From contig CAVRXS010000007.1 of NCBI GenBank assembly GCA_963725275.1, positions 186,001 through 250,000 on the forward strand: 64,000 nucleotides of DNA, in the 5' to 3' direction. The notes under the pieces were generated by a model that was not told where the DNA came from, did no database searches, and worked only from the letters and a program-made list of their open reading frames with translations. This DNA comes from Bog-756 sp963725275. Lineage in GTDB: Bacteria > Actinomycetota > Acidimicrobiia > Acidimicrobiales > RAAP-2. The translations under genes and the position numbers were made by a program. Within the stretch, counting starts at the first letter, position 1. Every line of letters begins with the position of its first letter. This document shows, piece after piece, positions 8,287-15,466 of this stretch.

Positions 8287-9707
8287 CCCAGGCCACCCCG
8301 CAGGAGCGGTCGGAGAACCGGTCGGCGGCCGTCGACCGGGTCATCCTGCACGTGGACATGGACGCCTTCTTCGCCTCGGTCGAGGTGCTCGACGATCCGT
8401 CGTTGGCTGGGCTCCCGGTCATCGTCGGTGGGAGCGGACCACGCGGCGTCGTGGCCGCGTGCACGTACGAGGCACGCCGGTACGGCATCCACTCGGCCAT
8501 GCCCTCGTCGGTCGCGCGCCGGCGGTGCCCTGACGCGGTCTTCCTCGATGGACGGTTCCACCGCTACATGGAGGAGAGCCGCCGGCTGCACGCCGTGCTC
8601 TCCTCGTTCACCCCGCTCGTCGAGGGCATCGCCCTCGACGAAGCGTTCCTGGACGTGACCGGGACTGTCCACCTGCTCGGCGATGGCCCCACCGTCGCGC
8701 ACGCCATCCGGCACCGGGTGCACGAGGAGCTCGAACTGGCCTGCTCGGTCGGCGTGGCGCGGACGAAGCTCATGGCCAAGCTTGCCTCCAAGGCCGCCAA
8801 GCCGACGGCCGACGAGCACGGCATCACCCCCGGTCCGGGTGTGTGCGTGGTCGACCCCGACGACGAGCTCTCCTTCCTCCACCCGATGGCGGTGCGGGCG
8901 CTCTGGGGGATCGGCCCGGTGACCGAGAAGCGGCTCCACGCGCTCGGCATCACGACCGTCGGAGAGCTCGCGTCGGTGCCGGCCTCGGCCCTCGAGCGAT
9001 ACCTCGGCCCGGCCACAGGCGGTCATCTGGCTGCGCTTGCCCAGGGTGAGGACGACAGGCCCGTCGTGCCCGAGCAGGCGGCCAAGTCGATCGGCCACGA
9101 GGAGACCTTCGCCACCGACCTGTGGGATCGAGCGGATCTGCACCGCAGACTCCAACGGATGGTCGACGCCGCCGCGACAGGCCTCCGCGCGTCGGGCAAG
9201 GCCGCCCGGACGGTCACGGTGAAGCTCCGGTTCGGCGACTTCGGGCAGGTCACCCGCTCCCATACGCTGGGCAGTCCGATCGACGCCGGCCCGGCCATCG
9301 GTGTCGTGGCGTCCGCGCTGGTGGACTCCGTCGAGCGGGACCGAGGGGTCCGCCTGCTCGGGGTCAGTCTCTCCGGCCTCGTCGATCCCGCTGGTGGGGG
9401 CACCCAATTACGGCTCGCCCTCGGCCTGGGTGACGAGCCTCCGGCCGCCGGCCGGCTCGGCGAAGCGGTCGAGCCGATGGACCCGATGGTCGCGGCACAC
9501 GAGGACGCCGAGCGCCTCCAGGAGTCCTGGTCTGCGGTGACTGCGGCCGTGGACGCTATCCGGGTGCGGTACGGCGGGGAATCGGTCGGCCCGGCGTCCC
9601 TGGTGGGGGCCGACGGCGTGCAGGTGCGCCGCCGCGGCGACGCACAGTGGGGACCGGGCAGTCCGGGACCGGGAGAGACCGGGCCCGGGGACCCGGCGGC
9701 ATTGTAA
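8283..9707 (+). CDS. dinB: DNA polymerase IV (Y-family translesion polymerase)
   Basis: 474-residue Y-family polymerase for lesion bypass. The palm motif HVDMDAFFASVE and the second acidic site ALDEAFLDVTG give the catalytic carboxylates. VAACTYEARRYGIHSAM is the conserved finger segment, followed by a helix-hairpin-helix thumb (LWGIGPVTEKRLHALGI) and little-finger domain. QLRLALGL near the C-terminus resembles a beta-clamp binding motif. The tail after about residue 430 is variable. It overlaps the preceding stop (GTGA). No SOS box was seen directly upstream, so any damage control would come from farther away. Confidence 0.95.
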   Translation: MTQATPQERSENRSAAVDRVILHVDMDAFFASVEVLDDPSLAGLPVIVGGSGPRGVVAACTYEARRYGIHSAMPSSVARRRCPDAVFLDGRFHRYMEESRRLHAVLSSFTPLVEGIALDEAFLDVTGTVHLLGDGPTVAHAIRHRVHEELELACSVGVARTKLMAKLASKAAKPTADEHGITPGPGVCVVDPDDELSFLHPMAVRALWGIGPVTEKRLHALGITTVGELASVPASALERYLGPATGGHLAALAQGEDDRPVVPEQAAKSIGHEETFATDLWDRADLHRRLQRMVDAAATGLRASGKAARTVTVKLRFGDFGQVTRSHTLGSPIDAGPAIGVVASALVDSVERDRGVRLLGVSLSGLVDPAGGGTQLRLALGLGDEPPAAGRLGEAVEPMDPMVAAHEDAERLQESWSAVTAAVDAIRVRYGGESVGPASLVGADGVQVRRRGDAQWGPGSPGPGETGPGDPAAL

Positions 9708-9844
9708 TATGAGCGTGGTGCACGATCATGACCGTCCTGGCTCACGGCTGGACCCCGGATACGCGATGTGTTCGGGGCGGCGGTGCGCGAAGATGGTGGG
9801 GACGACCACCGCTGGTGTTGACAACGGGTGGAGGGGACGAGTCG

Positions 9845-10219
9845 GTGCCGCTCTCTGAGCATGAACAACGGATACTGCACGAGCTGGAGCAGTCCCTCTA
9901 CCAGGAGGACCCGGACTTTGCCGAGCGGGTGCGCTCGGAGACGGTCTACCGCCACGCCGGCAGGTACTGCATCTGGTCTGCGCTGGTCTTCGTCGCCGCC
10001 CTCGTCTTCATGCTCTTCACCTTCGCCAGCAATATCGCCCTCGGGTTCGTCGGTGTGGTCGTGATGTTCCTTTCCGGCGTGGTCTTCGCCAACAACGCCC
10101 GGCGCATGGGCAAGGCCGGGATCGACGACATCTCGCGTTCCCTCCACAGCCGCAGCATGAGCAACCCGGTCCACGATCCCCGTGACTGGATCCGTGGGCG
10201 CTTCCACCGGGACGACTGA
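9845..10219 (+). CDS. DUF3040 membrane protein
   Basis: 124-residue actinobacterial DUF3040 protein. The N-terminus PLSEHEQRILHELEQSL and DPDFAERV is the family signature, followed by two membrane segments (residues about 42-58 and 61-80) and a basic C-terminus. The GTG at 9845 was chosen because GGAGGGG lies upstream and the family begins here. A TAATAT -10-like element at 9705-9710 could drive a long leader. DUF3040 genes commonly neighbour mraZ, as here within 3 kb. Function unknown. Confidence 0.88.
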   Translation: MPLSEHEQRILHELEQSLYQEDPDFAERVRSETVYRHAGRYCIWSALVFVAALVFMLFTFASNIALGFVGVVVMFLSGVVFANNARRMGKAGIDDISRSLHSRSMSNPVHDPRDWIRGRFHRDD

Positions 10220-11180
10220 TCCGTCAACGGACGGCGCGCCAGCCGGTCCCACAGCGGGTGCCGGTGCTTCGGGCGCGGCAACTCCCGTCGGGTCCGGGGC
10301 CCGGTCGCCGCTGCTGGCGGTCGACATCGGCGGTACGAAGATCGCGGCGTCGCTGGTCGATCCCGTGGGCCGCCTGCTGACCGAGTCCAGTGCCCCCACT
10401 CCGGACGACGACGACCCGGAGGTCGTGTTCGCCGCCCTCGTCGGAGTGGTCCGTGGGGCGCTGGAGGGATCGGCGGTGCCTCCATCGGCCTGCGGTGTGG
10501 GCTGTGGAGGCCCGATGGAGGACCGCGGCGAGACGGTGTCCCCGCTCAACATCCGTGCGTGGCGGCGGTTCCCGCTGCGACGGAGACTGGCCGACCGGCT
10601 CGGAGTGCCTGTGTGGGTCGACAACGACGCGAAGGCCCTCGCGCTCGGAGAGGGGTGGCTCGGGGCAGCCGTGGGATCGTCGAACTACCTCGCCATGGTC
10701 GTCTCGACCGGAGTGGGTGGGGGAATCGTCCTCGACGGGCGCTTGCTCGACGGCGACGCGGGCAACGCTGGTCACATCGGGCACGTGGTGGTGGAGCCGG
10801 ACGGCCGGGCGTGCGTGTGCGGTGGACGCGGGTGCCTCGAGGCCGAGGCGTCGGGTACCGCCATCCGTGCCGTCACCGGTCGGCCGGCTGCCGAGGCCGA
10901 TGACGCGACGCGTCGGCGGGCGGGCACCATGGTCGGCCGCGCCGTGGCGTCGGTGGTCAACCTGCTCGACCTACAGCTCGCGCTCGTGGGCGGTTCGGTG
11001 GCGCTCGGGTTCGGGGGGGAGTTCTTCGAGGCGGCCCAACAGGAGATGGCGCTCCGCTGTGGCCTCGCCTTCGCCCGTCCGGCCCGGATCGTCCCGGTCG
11101 GGCTCGGGGCCGACGGGCCACTGCTCGGTGCGGCTGCGGTCGCACGCCGTCAGCTGCTCGCAGCGGAGGGAGTCCGATGA
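10182..11180 (+). CDS. ROK-family sugar kinase (glucokinase-like)
   Basis: Likely phosphorylates glucose or a related hexose using ATP. It has the phosphate-binding motif LAVDIGGTKIAAS, a catalytic aspartate in WVDNDAKALALGE, STGVGGGI, and the ROK zinc motif CVCGGRGCLE. The first 40 residues are Ala/Gly/Thr/Pro-rich and unlike the family. They follow from the GTG starts at 10182 or 10194, both inside the preceding gene's end, so the true start is uncertain. It overlaps the next gene's ATG by 4 nt. Confidence 0.88.
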   Translation: MTGSVGASTGTTDPSTDGAPAGPTAGAGASGAATPVGSGARSPLLAVDIGGTKIAASLVDPVGRLLTESSAPTPDDDDPEVVFAALVGVVRGALEGSAVPPSACGVGCGGPMEDRGETVSPLNIRAWRRFPLRRRLADRLGVPVWVDNDAKALALGEGWLGAAVGSSNYLAMVVSTGVGGGIVLDGRLLDGDAGNAGHIGHVVVEPDGRACVCGGRGCLEAEASGTAIRAVTGRPAAEADDATRRRAGTMVGRAVASVVNLLDLQLALVGGSVALGFGGEFFEAAQQEMALRCGLAFARPARIVPVGLGADGPLLGAAAVARRQLLAAEGVR

Positions 11181-11464
11181 GCCGGGCCCCCGGGATCGCC
11201 TCGTCGCGCACGTCGACCACCGTGATGGTGGCGTTGTTGGCCAGGCCCGATCTGTGGATGGCGGCGCTCGGGGTGCTCCGCCGGATGGCACCACCGGGGT
11301 GGTGGCGCAGGCCTCCGCACCTCCCGCTTCCCGACCGTCGGCTCTGGGAGTTCCGGATGGTCACCGCCTACGGGCGCGGCGACGCGGTGCCCGAGCGTGC
11401 CGACGTGGTGAGCTACGTCGAGTGGTGCCGTGACACGGCGGCTCTGGACGGTGGGCACCGGTGA
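11177..11464 (+). CDS. Small conserved protein of unknown function
   Basis: 95-residue protein with a tryptophan-rich central part (LARPDLWMAALGVLRRM, PPGWWRRPPHLPLPD) and FRMVTAYGRGD near the C-terminus. The pattern is reminiscent of short uncharacterised actinobacterial proteins found beside carbohydrate kinases or HNH genes, but I cannot name a family. No signal peptide and no clear membrane helix. The ATG overlaps the kinase stop (ATGA), indicating coupling. Confidence 0.7.
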   Translation: MSRAPGIASSRTSTTVMVALLARPDLWMAALGVLRRMAPPGWWRRPPHLPLPDRRLWEFRMVTAYGRGDAVPERADVVSYVEWCRDTAALDGGHR

Positions 11465-11511
11465 GCCCGTCCGACCAACCGAGCGAGCCCGCCCGCCGCG
11501 GCGGGCGGCGC

Positions 11512-11517
11512 TAATTT
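11512..11517 (+). promoter_or_regulatory. Putative -10 hexamer TAATTT of the HNH gene (leaderless)
   Basis: TAATTT ends 6 nt before the ATG at 11524, so transcription would begin at the start codon. It is AT-rich in otherwise extremely GC-rich DNA. Confidence 0.45.
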
Positions 11518-11523
11518 CCGGCC

Positions 11524-12141
11524 ATGGACCGAAAGCTCAAATCGGGGGCGACGAGATCGGGGCGGCCAGCGGCGTCCGGACATCCCGACCCGGTGCGATC
11601 CCCGATGAGCCCGTCCCGCAGGGCGCTCGTCCTCAACGCCACGTTCGAGCCCCTGGGGATCGTCTCCTCGCGCAGGGCGGTCCTCCTCGTGCTCGACACC
11701 AAGGCCGAATTGATCCATTCGACCGAACGCGTCTTCCGTGCCGAGCGGCTGAGCGTCCCCGAACCGTCGGTCGTGCGGCTGGTGCGGTACGTCCAGATTC
11801 CCCACCACTATCGGGTGGCGGTCAACCGGCGAACCGTGTTCGCTCGGGACGGTGCACGCTGCCAGTACTGCGGCTCGGCGGCCGAGAACCTCGACCATGT
11901 CATCCCGCGGAGCAAGGGCGGGCCCCACACGTGGGAGAACGTGGTGGCGGCCTGCCGGCGGTGCAACACCCGCAAGGAGGACCGCCTCCCCCACGAGGTC
12001 GGGATGGTGCTCCGATCGACCCCGGTCGCCCCCCGCCACCGTGTGCAGCTGCTCGCCCTGTGCGGGGGGGCGAGCGCCGAGTGGAACACCTATCTCGGGC
12101 CGGCTGCGGGTGCCGACGACGATCGCCAGCTGACCGCCTGA
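11524..12141 (+). CDS. HNH endonuclease family protein
   Basis: 205-residue protein of the widespread actinobacterial HNH type. It has the N-terminal signature RALVLNATFEPLGIVSSRRA and then the HNH zinc-finger nuclease fold: CQYCG, LDHVIPRSKGG with the catalytic histidine, and the paired CRRCN. The start at 11524 fits a -10 hexamer 6 nt upstream. An in-frame ATG at 11605 would remove a low-complexity leader and begin at the conserved domain. It is a chromosomal stand-alone gene with no phage or toxin neighbours. The cellular role is unknown. Confidence 0.88.
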   Translation: MDRKLKSGATRSGRPAASGHPDPVRSPMSPSRRALVLNATFEPLGIVSSRRAVLLVLDTKAELIHSTERVFRAERLSVPEPSVVRLVRYVQIPHHYRVAVNRRTVFARDGARCQYCGSAAENLDHVIPRSKGGPHTWENVVAACRRCNTRKEDRLPHEVGMVLRSTPVAPRHRVQLLALCGGASAEWNTYLGPAAGADDDRQLTA

Positions 12142-12196
12142 CTGCGCCGCCCACGCCACGCCGCTGACCGACGCGCGGTGGTGCGAGACTGGCCGG

Positions 12197-12907
12197 GTGG
12201 TGCCGGGCTGGCGGGTGGAGGAGCGGTTCGGTACGGCCGCCGAGCTCCACGCGTCATGGCCCTCGGCCGGTCGCCACCATGAGGAGCGGGGCGTCGCCCG
12301 TTGCCACCCGTCCGGCCTGGCGGTCGTGCTCGGCTCGACCCAGTCCGACTCGGTCGTCGACCGGACCGGCGCGGCACGTGCCGGCGCGACGGTGGTCCGC
12401 CGGCGGACCGGTGGGGGAGCGGTGCTGGTCGCACCAGGCGACCCGGTGTGGATCGACGTCTGGGTCCCGACGGGCGATCCGTTGTGGGATGCCGACGTGT
12501 CGCAGGCATTCGGGTGGCTGGGTGACGTCTGGCAGTCGGCCCTGGGCTCGCTCGGTGTCGAGGGACTCTCGGTGCAGGGGGTGGCGCCCGGGTTCCGCAG
12601 CGAATGGTCGACGCTGGTCTGCTTCGGGGGGGTGGGGACCGGCGAGGTGACGGTCGCCGGTGGCCGAAAGGTGGCGGGGCTGGCGCAGCGCCGGACCCGG
12701 GCCGGGGTCTGGATCCAGGGCGCGTGCGCCATCCACTGGGATCCCTCGACCCTCCTCGGAGCGCTTGCCCTTTCCCCGGAGGCCAGGCGGGCGGCGATCG
12801 GTGGCCTGGAGGGTGCAGCCGTGGGCGTGGCCGACCTCGACTGGACCGGCCGCGTGGCGCCCGACGCCGATGCGGTGACCGCCGCATTCCTCGCCCACCT
12901 TCCCTGA
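12197..12907 (+). CDS. Lipoate-protein ligase A family protein
   Basis: 236-residue member of the biotin/lipoate ligase fold. RRRTGGGAVLVAPGD corresponds to the RRxxGGGxV motif binding lipoyl-AMP, and GRKVAGLAQRR carries the conserved lysine of lipoyl ligases and octanoyltransferases. The protein is shorter than LplA with its accessory domain. It could be a ligase or an octanoyl/lipoyl transferase, which sequence alone cannot settle. Two adjacent GTG codons at 12197 and 12200 are possible starts. Confidence 0.78.
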   Translation: MVPGWRVEERFGTAAELHASWPSAGRHHEERGVARCHPSGLAVVLGSTQSDSVVDRTGAARAGATVVRRRTGGGAVLVAPGDPVWIDVWVPTGDPLWDADVSQAFGWLGDVWQSALGSLGVEGLSVQGVAPGFRSEWSTLVCFGGVGTGEVTVAGGRKVAGLAQRRTRAGVWIQGACAIHWDPSTLLGALALSPEARRAAIGGLEGAAVGVADLDWTGRVAPDADAVTAAFLAHLP

Positions 12908-13057
12908 GCGGACCCTGACCCGAGGCCGGTGCGCCGGCTGCGACCCGTTCGGTCGGACGGTTTCCCGACGGCAGCTGCCCGGTGGTGGCCCACGGCGATC
13001 GGCGCCGCCGTTCTCCGTCGTCGGGTGCTCCAGATGGTGGAACTTGGGCCTTGGTGG

Positions 13058-13086
13058 TTGACGAGTGGGGGGCTGGGGAATAAAGT
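13058..13086 (+). promoter_or_regulatory. mraZ (dcw cluster) promoter
   Basis: TTGACG (13058-13063) and TAAAGT (13081-13086) are separated by exactly 17 bp, a near-consensus sigma-A promoter. The -10 overlaps the first MraZ box, so MraZ binding should block RNA polymerase. The leader to the mraZ GTG is about 75 nt. Confidence 0.75.
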
Positions 13087-13101
13087 GGCGCAAAGTGGTG
13101 T
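13082..13101 (+). promoter_or_regulatory. MraZ operator: two AAAGTGG boxes 10 bp apart
   Basis: AAAGTGGCGC is directly followed by AAAGTGGTGT, two 10-bp repeats of the AAAGTGKNNN type described for MraZ. A degenerate third, GAAAGGGAGG, follows at 13102-13111. Further GTGG elements lie upstream at 13054 and 13065. This implies autoregulation of the cluster. Confidence 0.75.
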
Positions 13102-13166
13102 GAAAGGGAGGGGTCCGATGAGCGGGTCCCCGGGCACTGCGGGGAGCATCGTGGGAGCACGCACCA

Positions 13167-13583
13167 GTGGCACGGTTCTTCGGAAGGTACGAGCACTCGC
13201 TCGACGACAAGGGAAGGATCATCCTCCCGGCGAAGTTCCGCGCCCACTTCGAGCACGGCGGGTACCTGACCGAGTATCAGGACGGGTGCTTGTCGCTGTG
13301 GACGCCGGACCAGTTCGAGCTGCAGATGGACTCCATGACGGAACGGGCGACCTCGGGCCGGAGCGACCGCAACCTGGTGCGCCTCTGGGCCTCGACCTCC
13401 CACGAGCTGGAGATCGACCGACAGGGACGGATGGCCATCCCGGCCCGGCTCCGAGAGTTCGCGGGACTGGTCGGCGACGTCCTGGTCCTCGGGGCGATCG
13501 ACCGGGTGGAGCTCTGGAACCGCGAGACCTGGGAGGAGAAGGTGCTGCCCGAGGAGGCTCGTCTCACCCAGGGCGACGGGTGA
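13167..13583 (+). CDS. mraZ: Division/cell-wall cluster regulator MraZ
   Basis: 138-residue DNA-binding protein with two AbrB-like SpoVT domains. The first contains HSLDDKGRIILPAKFR and the second ELEIDRQGRMAIPARLREFAGL, both carrying the DxxGR signature. MraZ represses its own dcw promoter in E. coli and mycoplasmas. Its 10-bp boxes lie 66-85 bp upstream of this gene. The GTG start has a modest GGGAG site. The stop overlaps a GTG at 13580 (GTGA), the possible start of the next reading frame. Confidence 0.95.
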   Translation: MARFFGRYEHSLDDKGRIILPAKFRAHFEHGGYLTEYQDGCLSLWTPDQFELQMDSMTERATSGRSDRNLVRLWASTSHELEIDRQGRMAIPARLREFAGLVGDVLVLGAIDRVELWNRETWEEKVLPEEARLTQGDG

Positions 13584-14003
13584 GTGACCCGGTGTCCCTC
13601 CACGTGGTGCGCGCCGGTTCGACGGCCGACCCCGGCCGTCCCGGGCCGGTGGTGCTCTCGGCCGTGGCCGACTGCGGCACGTGGGACAATCACGGCAATC
13701 AGGACGATCACGAGACCCTCGGCGATCAGGACGGCCCCGGCTCCTGCCACCGCGCCCGGGCCGTTTCCCCTTGCAGCCGCCGAGCTCGCCGAGCGGGCCG
13801 GCCACCCGTCGGGGATGCAGCGCCGTCCGACCCCGTCCGAGTCGGGGGCTGCGGCCGTGCTCCGCCACGAGGTCCACATCGAACGCGTCTGGCCCATGCG
13901 CAGTCCCCCGACCGGACCGCTGGAAGTATCCTCCTCCGCCTTCTTCCAGTCGGACGGTCGCGGCACTCCACCCGCACGACTCGTGCCGGTCGGGGGACTG
14001 CGG
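13580..14003 (+). other. Unresolved 420-bp stretch between mraZ and rsmH, apparently coding in two frames
   Basis: A GTG at 13580 overlaps the mraZ stop and opens a frame with high third-position GC for about 55 codons (SDPVSLHVVRAGSTADPG, then a D/N/H/Q-rich tract). From about 13760 coding-like composition switches to the rsmH frame, with PLAAAELAERAGHPSG and AAAVLRHEVHIERVWPM, and runs into rsmH without a stop. Either rsmH has an N-terminal extension of about 140 residues with a frame error near 13750, or an unknown small gene lies here. M. tuberculosis RsmH also has an unrelated N-terminal extension. No known domain recognised. Confidence 0.4.
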
Positions 14004-14999
14004 ATGAGCCGGGCCTTCCCCCACGAGCCGGTGATGGCCGCCGAGGTGGTCTCGGCGTTCGCGGCCGTCCCGGACGGTCTGGTGCTCGATGCCACCGTCG
14101 GGGGAGCGGGTCACGGTCGGGCCCTGCTCGAGGCGAGACCCGGCATCCACCTGCTCGGCATCGACCGCGACCCGCTGGCGGTGGCCGCGGCCGCCGACGA
14201 GCTCGCACCCTTCGCGGGTCGGGCCATCGTGCGACAGTCGCGCTTCGACGACCTGGCCCGCGTTGTCCGGGACACCCAGGCGGCCCTCGGCACCCCGGCC
14301 GGCGAGGTCGGCCTCGCGGGATGCCTGTTCGACCTCGGAGTGAGCTCCCCCCAGCTCGACGTGGCCGATCGCGGCTTCTCCTACCGCCGGGACGCCGCCC
14401 TCGACATGCGGATGGACCCGACGTCGGGCCGCACCGCCGCGGACGTCGTCAACACCTACGACGAGGACGCCCTGGTCGAGCTCTTCGCCGAGAACGGTGA
14501 GTCACGGTTCGGCCGTCGCATCGCCCGGGCCGTCATCGCCGCCCGCCCACTGACCACCACGGGACAGCTGGCCGACGTCGTCCGCGCCGCCATCCCCGCG
14601 GCGACCCGCCGGACGGGCGGCCATCCTGCCCGCCGGGTCTTCCAGGCCATCCGGATCGCGGTCAACGAAGAGCTCGACCAGTTGCGCACAGGACTCGACG
14701 ACGCGCTCCCACTGCTCCGCCCGGCAGGCCGGTGCGCAGTCATCGCCTACCACTCGGGCGAGGACCGCCTGGTCAAGACGGTCTTCGCACGGGCCGCGAC
14801 CGACAACTGCCAGTGCCCGCCGGGTCTACCCTGCGTGTGCGGCGCCATACCCCGATTCCGACTCGTGTCGCGGGGTGCCCGGCGCCCCTCCGCCGAGGAG
14901 GTCCTCGGGAACCACCGGGCCGAGGCCGCACGACTGCGTGTCCTCGAGCGCCTCCCGGATCCGGCCGGGACCGCCCGTCCGGACGGCGAGGTCGCCTGA
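14004..14999 (+). CDS. rsmH: 16S rRNA (cytosine-1402-N4)-methyltransferase RsmH (MraW)
   Basis: SAM-dependent methyltransferase acting on C1402 of 16S rRNA. HEPVMAAEVV, DATVGGAGHGRALLE (SAM motif I), GIDRDP, LFDLGVSSPQLD, RGFSYRRDAALDMRMD and AYHSGEDRLVK are all family hallmarks. The ATG at 14004 has GGGGGA 6 nt upstream and gives 331 residues, the normal size. The reading frame stays open upstream, see the preceding entry. The stop overlaps the ftsL ATG (TGATG). Confidence 0.95.
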   Translation: MSRAFPHEPVMAAEVVSAFAAVPDGLVLDATVGGAGHGRALLEARPGIHLLGIDRDPLAVAAAADELAPFAGRAIVRQSRFDDLARVVRDTQAALGTPAGEVGLAGCLFDLGVSSPQLDVADRGFSYRRDAALDMRMDPTSGRTAADVVNTYDEDALVELFAENGESRFGRRIARAVIAARPLTTTGQLADVVRAAIPAATRRTGGHPARRVFQAIRIAVNEELDQLRTGLDDALPLLRPAGRCAVIAYHSGEDRLVKTVFARAATDNCQCPPGLPCVCGAIPRFRLVSRGARRPSAEEVLGNHRAEAARLRVLERLPDPAGTARPDGEVA

Positions 15000-15466
15000 T
15001 GGCACCGCCCGCCACCGCACCCGCCCGCCGGCCGGCGTCGCGCCCCGAGCCCCGCCCCGCCGCACGGCGGCCTCCCCTCCGGCTCTTCGAGCCGGCCCCC
15101 AAGAGGTCGGCGTCCCGACGCCGGGGACGGAGAGCCCAACTGCTGGTCTCGGGCGCGCTGGTGGTCGGGAGCCTGCTCGCGGTGGTGGTCGGGGACACGA
15201 TGGTCGCACAGGGACAGGTCCGCCTGTCCGGGCTGCAGAGTCAGGTGACCGCAGCCCAGGTCGCGCAGAAGGCCGCGCAGGTCGCGGTCGCCCAACTGGC
15301 CGCGCCCGACCGGGTGGTGGCCCAGGGGATCCGGTTGGGGCTGACCGCCCCGGCCCAGGTGGTCGATCTTCCCCAGGTCCCGCTCGACGTCCCGCTCCCG
15401 ACGCCCGGGACCGCCGCTCCGTCGAAGGCACCCGGCACGCCCACCACCGCTTCGCCGACGCGTTGA
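14999..15466 (+). CDS. ftsL: FtsL-like septum initiator, divisome membrane protein
   Basis: 155-residue bitopic protein between rsmH and ftsI, the standard ftsL position. A long basic, proline-rich cytoplasmic N-terminus is followed by one membrane segment (about residues 48-66) and a short Ala/Gln-rich coiled-coil (SQVTAAQVAQKAAQVAVAQL). It ends with a PDRVVAQGIRLGL segment like FtsL/DivIC C-termini and a proline/threonine-rich tail. Assignment rests on architecture and synteny, since FtsL sequences diverge strongly. It probably pairs with a FtsB/DivIC homologue encoded elsewhere. Confidence 0.8.
   Translation: MAPPATAPARRPASRPEPRPAARRPPLRLFEPAPKRSASRRRGRRAQLLVSGALVVGSLLAVVVGDTMVAQGQVRLSGLQSQVTAAQVAQKAAQVAVAQLAAPDRVVAQGIRLGLTAPAQVVDLPQVPLDVPLPTPGTAAPSKAPGTPTTASPTR

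Noticed and set aside
9818..9823. Perfect TTGACA upstream of the DUF3040 gene
   Set aside because: No TANNNT-like -10 lies 16-19 bp downstream; that region is already the ribosome site and start codon.
10182..10300. Ala/Gly/Thr/Pro-rich N-terminus of the ROK kinase as a separate gene or domain
   Set aside because: No independent start-stop pair, and the composition is typical of a mis-called or disordered leader.
13277..14095. Long minus-strand reading frame with a hydrophobic stretch opposite mraZ and rsmH
   Set aside because: Third-position GC supports the plus strand, and the hydrophobic run is the antisense of a D/N/Q-rich tract.
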